Origin: an uncultured Collinsella sp. | GTDB taxonomy: Bacteria; Actinomycetota; Coriobacteriia; Coriobacteriales; Coriobacteriaceae | Assembly (NCBI GenBank): GCA_900758375.1 | Contig: CAAERJ010000027.1 | Span: forward strand, 1-29,356 | Direction of reading: 5' to 3' | DNA length: 29,356 nucleotides | Shown: positions 25,142-29,356 of the stretch, piece by piece | Numbering within the stretch: position 1 is the first letter of the stretch | How the letters are laid out: the number at the start of each line of letters is the position of its first letter | Translations under genes and position numbers: made by a program | The notes under the pieces: generated by a model | Seen by the model: only the letters and a program-made list of their open reading frames with translations | What the model was told of the DNA's origin: nothing | Database searches by the model: none

Positions 25142-26068
25142 CTATGCCGGCTGACGATCGAGGCACGCGTCCCACATTTGGTCGCGCTCCTCTTGGCTAA
25201 TGCCCTTGAGTGTCTTGTCGATGAGCTTAAGCAGCTTGTCCGAGCCCTTGCGGCAGCCGACGTTTGCCGCGACCTCCTGCTTAAAGCCCTCGCCCTCAGC
25301 AAAATGAATAGGGACAATGCCCGGATTTTGGGCCATATAGCCCTTCTCGTTCTCGGTGTTGTAGGTCACGGCGTCGCACGTGCCCTGCAGCAGGTTCGAG
25401 AACACCGTGGGGACCGAATCGACCGGGTTTTTGTGCACAACGCCCGGGATCTCGTCGATGACGGTATCAAGCATGGTGTCCTTTTGGCCGAGGACCGTGG
25501 CACCGCTAAAGTCGCTGAGCTTGGTGGCGTTTTGGTAGGGGGAACCCTCTTTTACGAACAGGCCAAAGTAGCCAATGAAGTACGGGTCGGAGAAACCGAC
25601 CGACTCCTCACGCTCCGGCGTGGCGCTCATGCCGGCGATGATGAGGTCGATCTGGCCGTTGTTGAGCGAGTCAATAAGGCCCGAAAAGCTCTGCTTGACG
25701 GCGACGGGCTCGCCGCCGAGGGCCTTGCAGACGATCTTGGCGATCTGCACGTCGTAGCCATCGGCATAGGCGCCCTGCACGTTGTCGATGGGGATGGTGT
25801 ACTCACTGGCTTCGGAAACCTGCCAGTTGTACGGGGCGTAGGCTGCCTCCATACCGATGCGGATCTTATCCTTGCCGATCACGGAATCGGACAGGTCGTC
25901 GCGACCGCCGCCCGTCGTGGGCTGAACCACCTTGAGCGTGGACGGACGCTGACAGCCGGCGAGCGCGCCGGCGACGACGGAAGCGCTCGCAGCGAGAGCG
26001 CTACCCAAAAAGATGCGACGGCTGCATACCGGCTGTGGATGCGCGTCGCGTTGTAGTCGAGGTTGCAT
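25142..26068 (-). CDS. amino acid ABC transporter substrate-binding lipoprotein
   Basis: The extracellular solute receptor of the importer (bacterial extracellular solute-binding family 3), 308 residues. The N terminus has SRRIFLGS (Arg pair at 17-18), a hydrophobic run and the lipobox LAGC with the lipid-bearing Cys39. The twin Arg before a hydrophobic stretch resembles a Tat signal. The ligand-binding core shows AAYAPYNW, YDVQIAKIV, GQIDLIIAGMSATPERE and FSDPYF. I chose ATG 26068 with AAGG 6 bases upstream; the longer frame is unsupported. It is the first gene of the importer-peptidase operon. The amino acid specificity is unknown. Confidence 0.93.
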   Translation of the reverse strand: MQPRLQRDAHPQPVCSRRIFLGSALAASASVVAGALAGCQRPSTLKVVQPTTGGGRDDLSDSVIGKDKIRIGMEAAYAPYNWQVSEASEYTIPIDNVQGAYADGYDVQIAKIVCKALGGEPVAVKQSFSGLIDSLNNGQIDLIIAGMSATPEREESVGFSDPYFIGYFGLFVKEGSPYQNATKLSDFSGATVLGQKDTMLDTVIDEIPGVVHKNPVDSVPTVFSNLLQGTCDAVTYNTENEKGYMAQNPGIVPIHFAEGEGFKQEVAANVGCRKGSDKLLKLIDKTLKGISQEERDQMWDACLDRQPA

Positions 26069-26179
26069 CTGATGCCTTCCCTGTTGAATCGTATGCTGAC
26101 GACTTAACAGGATATACGCCAGCGACCAGCAGCGCAGCACAAGCTCGAAAAATTAATAGACACACGGTAGTCATTGGGG

Positions 26180-26331
26180 ACGCCGATGTTTTGGCAATGC
26201 CGGCGAGCGACGTCCAGAGCGAACAAGTGGCATGAAAAAGGCAAGGCATGACCAGAAGGTCTATGCCTTGCCTTTTGAATGACAAATTATCGCTCTGGAC
26301 GGCGCACAGCATCGACCGAGCGGTGGAACCT
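26180..26331. repeat. dispersed hairpin repeat, copy 3 (centre inverted)
   Basis: The left arm and both flanks align with copies 1 and 2 in the same orientation, but the central hairpin (26234-26276) reads GGCATGACC-AGAA-GGTCTATGCC. This is exactly the reverse complement of the copy 2 centre. The right part keeps a degenerate half of the copy 2 TCCGCCGTTC hairpin (GAGCGGTGGAACCT, about 26318-26331) and lacks the 12-bp terminal hairpin. It sits between the aldose epimerase stop and the importer operon and should terminate transcription in both directions. Confidence 0.83.
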
Positions 26332-27225
26332 CTAGAGCAAGGTGACGCTAAAGCTACGTTTATCGGTGGCACCCGGCGCCAGCGTAATGGTGTTGACCTT
26401 GTGCTCAAAGACGTCGTCCTCGGTGTCCATGGTGGTGTGACCGGTCCAGGGCTCGAGCGCCACAAACGGAGCGTCGTTGGCGGCAGACCACACGCCAATG
26501 TACTTAAAGCCCTCAAAGTCGATCTTGACGCCGTGGCCCGACTTGCGGCCGCGCAGCGTGAGCGTGGAGCCCGGGGTATCGGTGAACATGATGGCGTCGT
26601 TATCGAAGCTGCGGTGCGTGATGGGCAGCACGTCCGAGTTATCGGGGGCCTTGTAGCTACCCTCGAACGTCATAAGGCCATCGGGCGTGATGACGGGGGC
26701 CTCGTTAGTCCAAGCCTCGGTAAACGCCAGCTCGTAATCCTCGAACGCCTCGTCCTCGGCGCCGGGGGCGGGCACGTTAAATGCGGGGTGGCCGCCCACC
26801 GAGAACGGCAGGTCCACGTCGCCGGTGTTGGTGACGGCAAAGGTCTGCGTAAGGGTGGCGTCGCCGGTCAGGGCATAGGTCATGTTGAGCTTAAAGTGGA
26901 ATGGGAACGCCTTGAGCGACTCGGGCGTGTCGGTGAGCTCGTAGGTAACGGACAAACCGTCCTCCGACACCTCGACGATCTTGTGCTCGACAATGCGTGC
27001 GATGCCGTGGCGCGCCATCTCGCAGGTGCCGGCGGCAGACGTCGCCGTGTTGTTGCGCAGCGATCCCACGATGGGGAACAGGATGGGCGCGTGCTTGCCC
27101 CAAAAGGCCGGGTCGCCCTGCCACAGATACTCATTGCCGTTGAGGGCAAGGCTCGTGAGCTGGGCGCCCATGGAATCGATGGCCGCGGTGAGGCCGCCGC
27201 GCTTGATGGTAGTGACGGTGGACAT
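26332..27225 (-). CDS. aldose 1-epimerase family protein (LacX-like)
   Basis: This cytoplasmic galactose-mutarotase-fold protein likely interconverts anomers of a free or phosphorylated sugar. The 297-residue protein has GGHPAFNVP with the substrate-binding His, WGKHAPILFPIVGS near the N terminus and a C-terminal ALEPWTGH block, all typical of the LacX subgroup. I chose ATG 27225 with GGAGG 7 bases upstream. No sugar-utilisation operon is nearby, so the substrate is not indicated. It ends directly against repeat copy 3. Confidence 0.88.
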   Translation of the reverse strand: MSTVTTIKRGGLTAAIDSMGAQLTSLALNGNEYLWQGDPAFWGKHAPILFPIVGSLRNNTATSAAGTCEMARHGIARIVEHKIVEVSEDGLSVTYELTDTPESLKAFPFHFKLNMTYALTGDATLTQTFAVTNTGDVDLPFSVGGHPAFNVPAPGAEDEAFEDYELAFTEAWTNEAPVITPDGLMTFEGSYKAPDNSDVLPITHRSFDNDAIMFTDTPGSTLTLRGRKSGHGVKIDFEGFKYIGVWSAANDAPFVALEPWTGHTTMDTEDDVFEHKVNTITLAPGATDKRSFSVTLL

Positions 27226-27304
27226 ACTACTTCCTCCAATGGTAAACAACTGTGTCGATGGTTATTGTCCCACTCTTGGCGGCGGGGTTGAGCGGCAGGC
27301 GCAG

Positions 27305-28171
27305 TTATTGAGCAATAGCGTAAAGGTCAAACCCACCCTGCGGCATGCTATCGACCGTATCGGACGCCCGTGAATTAAAACTCACCGGAACCATGCGCTT
27401 TGAGGCGCGGTAACGCGTGCCGTCGGTGGCGACGGGCGGCTCATCGACCGTGAGCTCGTAGTCGCCGGGCTTGAGCTCGATGCCGTCACCTTCGGAATTG
27501 ACGTATTGATACTCGTCGATTGCTTGTCCCTTGAGCGTGCGGCCCACGATATGGACGAGCATTTGGCTGTCGCCGCGCGCGGTATCCCACGTCGCGCCTT
27601 CCTTAACCTCGACTGACACATGCACCGAGCGCGTGCGGCTGAGCGATTGCTCGACGGACATCTCGACCTTGGCGGCGTCTTGGCGCTGCTGCTCGACATG
27701 GCCCCAGATGCTGCCGATTGCCGAGCAGGCGATAACGCCGGCCATGAAGGCGATGAGGATGGGGCCGAGCGGAGAGCGGCGTCCCGCGTCTTCCTCATGA
27801 GCCAGGTCGGGGCGATGCGTTGGCGCAGGCGCCTGAGCACCCTGCGCGGGCACGTCGAGAATGTTGAAAGATGCCGTACTGCCGGGGTCGATGGTGTGGC
27901 GCGGCTGCGGGGTCTTGGCCGGCGAGATGGACATGTCGGCTGGCTCACCCAGCGTGGCCGTGGCATCGGCCTTTGCCTCGTCGGCCTCGGCCTGAGCCCA
28001 GGCCCGTTCAAAAGTCAGGGGCTCGGCGGCATCGGGGGCGGCGTCCGTCTCGACGGCATCGTTGCCGGTCTCGTCCTCGTCGCTCGACACGTCACGCGGC
28101 GACGGCTCGTCCCACTCCTCGTCCGGAGCCTCGCCCTCGCTATACCACCATTCAAAGTTATCGATATCCAT
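27305..28171 (-). CDS. hypothetical single-pass membrane protein
   Basis: I do not recognise this 288-residue protein. It has a strongly acidic, Ala-rich N terminus (1-130), a single membrane segment (about 134-156), then an extracellular part of about 130 residues. The end (KPGDYELTVDEPPVATDGT) suggests a small beta-sandwich. With no signal peptide, the acidic part should be cytoplasmic and the C-terminal part outside. The start at ATG 28171 follows AAGGGG, which is part of a GGGGCGCCCC palindrome (28174-28183) that could mask the ribosome site. It lies about 80 bases upstream of the epimerase start and about 176 bases downstream of the MerR gene. Confidence 0.8.
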   Translation of the reverse strand: MDIDNFEWWYSEGEAPDEEWDEPSPRDVSSDEDETGNDAVETDAAPDAAEPLTFERAWAQAEADEAKADATATLGEPADMSISPAKTPQPRHTIDPGSTASFNILDVPAQGAQAPAPTHRPDLAHEEDAGRRSPLGPILIAFMAGVIACSAIGSIWGHVEQQRQDAAKVEMSVEQSLSRTRSVHVSVEVKEGATWDTARGDSQMLVHIVGRTLKGQAIDEYQYVNSEGDGIELKPGDYELTVDEPPVATDGTRYRASKRMVPVSFNSRASDTVDSMPQGGFDLYAIAQ

Positions 28172-28248
28172 ACGGGGCGCCCCTTAGGCCTCGCAAATAA
28201 ACACTTGTTAGCCTTATACCCGCAGATGGCGCTGGAGCTCGCACGGAA

Positions 28249-28275
28249 TGCGATAAAGGGACTGCTCCTTTGTCG
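28249..28275. other. short hairpin with AAAGGGACTG core
   Basis: GCGATAAAGG and CCTTTGTCGC pair over 10 bp with one wobble around GACTGCT. It lies 77 bases upstream of the hypothetical membrane protein gene. A related sequence occurs at 21574-21669. Confidence 0.5.
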
Positions 28276-28347
28276 CATCGAAGTTGCGGTGGAATAGTTC
28301 CTGTTTGCACGCCCACTCGAGCTATTTAGGGACTATTTCACCGCAAG

Positions 28348-29214
28348 TTATTTGAGGGCGACGGGGATTTGGATACAGCAGAAGTCCTCTTGGTGAGACT
28401 CGTCGTAGCTCGTGGTGTCCAGGTAGCAAAAATCGAAAGCATTGCCGATGGGCTGGAGCGCGTGCCTGTCCATGCAGGCCACGATGGCGCGGATACCCTC
28501 GGGCTCGTACGGCATGCCCCAGCGACTCATGCACAGGTACGTGCCCTCGGGCAGCACCTCGACGCCAATCTCCGCCAGCTCGGCAGGATCGCTCGGCAGT
28601 ATTTCCTCGGCACCACGCGGCAACACGGCAAAGGAACCGGCACCGGCGATGGGGTCGTCGGAATGCAGCGCCTCGCGACGCAGCATGGCGCCCCAACCGC
28701 GCATGGGGCGTGTGCCCGTGAGCGCACGCATGCGCAGAATCGCCCGCATGAGCGTGGGGTGCAGCATCGAGCGGCCACGCTCGATATCGCTCGGGAACTC
28801 CTCAAAGACCACGTAGCGGCGCTCGAATTGCTTGAGCTCCGGTTTGCCCTCGCGCTCGCGCCAATAGACAGCCTCGTCGTAAAAACTCAGCCGCTCCTGC
28901 ACGCTCGCGCGCTCGGCTTTGAGCCCGGCAATCTGCTCGTCGAGCGCCTGCACCCGCGAGCGCAGGTGATCGGTCATCTCTCCAATGTCGAACGTCGAGG
29001 TCAGGCGATCGATCTCATCGAGTTCCAGTCCCAAGTCGCGCAGCATGCAGATCAGACGCATGAGCGGGATCTGCGTGGGCGAATAGAAACGGTAGCCTTT
29101 TTCGTTAACCACGGCGGGTTTAAACAGACCGATCTTGTCGTAGTAGATGAGCGTTTGGCGCGAAACGTTAAACAAGCTCGCCATCTCGCTAATCGCATAC
29201 ATACCCGTCTGCAT
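28348..29214 (-). CDS. MerR-family transcriptional regulator with effector-binding domain
   Basis: A 288-residue regulator. The N-terminal winged helix (YAISEMASLFNVSRQTLIYYDKIGLF, about 6-31) and RFYSPTQIPLMRLI match MerR proteins. A coiled-coil dimerisation helix follows (about 75-118), then a C-terminal region (about 130-288) with the feel of a GyrI-like small-molecule binding domain (BmrR/TipA style). This suggests response to a drug or metabolite, not a metal. I chose ATG 29214 with GGGAGG 4 bases upstream; ATG 29202 is also possible. An IS element end lies only 48 bases upstream, so its native promoter may be displaced. Confidence 0.88.
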   Translation of the reverse strand: MQTGMYAISEMASLFNVSRQTLIYYDKIGLFKPAVVNEKGYRFYSPTQIPLMRLICMLRDLGLELDEIDRLTSTFDIGEMTDHLRSRVQALDEQIAGLKAERASVQERLSFYDEAVYWREREGKPELKQFERRYVVFEEFPSDIERGRSMLHPTLMRAILRMRALTGTRPMRGWGAMLRREALHSDDPIAGAGSFAVLPRGAEEILPSDPAELAEIGVEVLPEGTYLCMSRWGMPYEPEGIRAIVACMDRHALQPIGNAFDFCYLDTTSYDESHQEDFCCIQIPVALK

Positions 29215-29261
29215 AGGTCCTCCCGACACACCCTTTGACACGAAAAGCCCGCCACCCACAG

Positions 29262-29356
29262 TGAACTGCCTCCCATTTCTTGGACATGAGAAATGGGAGG
29301 CTTTCTTTATGCGCGTTGATTTGAGGGTGAAGCATGATGTCGAGGCCAGGAAGGCG
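29262..29356 (+). mobile_element. left end of an IS3-like insertion sequence (continues past the window)
   Basis: The sequence from 29262 (TGAACTGCCTCCCATTTCTT then GGACA) looks like an IS3-family terminal inverted repeat, starting with TG and containing a TTGGACA-type end. It is followed within 50 bases by a plus-strand frame. A perfect 13-bp hairpin (29268-29280 with 29289-29301) is built from the terminal region. Assignment rests on pattern memory; the other end lies outside the window. Confidence 0.6.
29309..29356 (+). CDS. start of a probable transposase OrfA (partial)
   Basis: An ATG at 29309 lies 8 bases after GGGAGG and opens a frame that runs off the window (MRVDLRVKHDVEARKA). The length is too short for domain recognition. 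The basic, helix-prone start and its place inside the IS end suggest the helix-turn-helix OrfA of an IS3-type element. Confidence 0.5.
   Translation, partial: MRVDLRVKHDVEARKA

Noticed and set aside
23735..26056. 773-codon open frame on the plus strand opposite the importer operon
   Set aside because: It is antisense to three well-recognised genes. High GC at third codon positions leaves such antisense frames open, and the translation shows no known motifs.

Overview
The window is a GC-rich chromosomal segment from a Gram-positive anaerobe of the Coriobacteriia, most likely a Collinsella species. This is inferred from gene content, codon use and protein character; no database search was possible. 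Almost every gene lies on the minus strand. The exceptions are a peptidase T gene and the partial insertion sequence at the right edge.

In minus-strand transcription order (right to left) the layout is as follows. At 29262-29356 is the left end of an IS3-like element. At 28348-29214 is a MerR-type regulator, and at 27305-28171 a single-pass membrane protein of unknown function. At 26332-27225 is a LacX-like aldose 1-epimerase. At 21676-26068 is a four-gene unit: polar amino-acid ABC importer (binding lipoprotein, permease, ATPase) followed by an M20 carboxypeptidase. Next comes prfA (20317-21384), then a 641-bp gap, prmC (18383-19675), hicAB (17671-18314), then sua5, glpK and upp (14469-17536). 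The full F1Fo ATP synthase operon with an AtpI-like leader gene (7304-14199) follows, then murA plus an LCP-family wall-polymer transferase (4693-7215). A plus-strand pepT (3193-4440) is divergent from a DtxR/MntR-type regulator that is coupled to a homocysteine S-methyltransferase. A phosphohexomutase (171-1571) ends the window.

prfA, prmC, sua5, upp, the atp genes and murA form an old conserved block also known from Firmicutes such as Bacillus. Here it is interrupted by the hicAB toxin-antitoxin pair, by glpK, and by a repeat element between prfA and prmC.

The most interesting structure is a family of three dispersed intergenic hairpin repeats (about 4545-4691, 20098-20313 and 26180-26331). 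Each lies directly behind the stop codon of a minus-strand gene. Each has a long imperfect inverted repeat around a strong central hairpin, and copies 1 and 2 end in a perfect 12-bp hairpin whose stem shows compensatory base changes. In copy 3 the central hairpin is inverted relative to its flanks. The family looks like a modular palindromic element that also works as a bidirectional terminator or mRNA 3' end. Other points of note are a roughly 135-residue acidic insertion with a tandem 12-residue repeat in PrmC, a palindromic operator over the hicAB promoter, a 20-bp perfect palindrome between dtxR and pepT, a hairpin-rich prfA leader, and a ribosome-site-masking hairpin at the start of the IS element.
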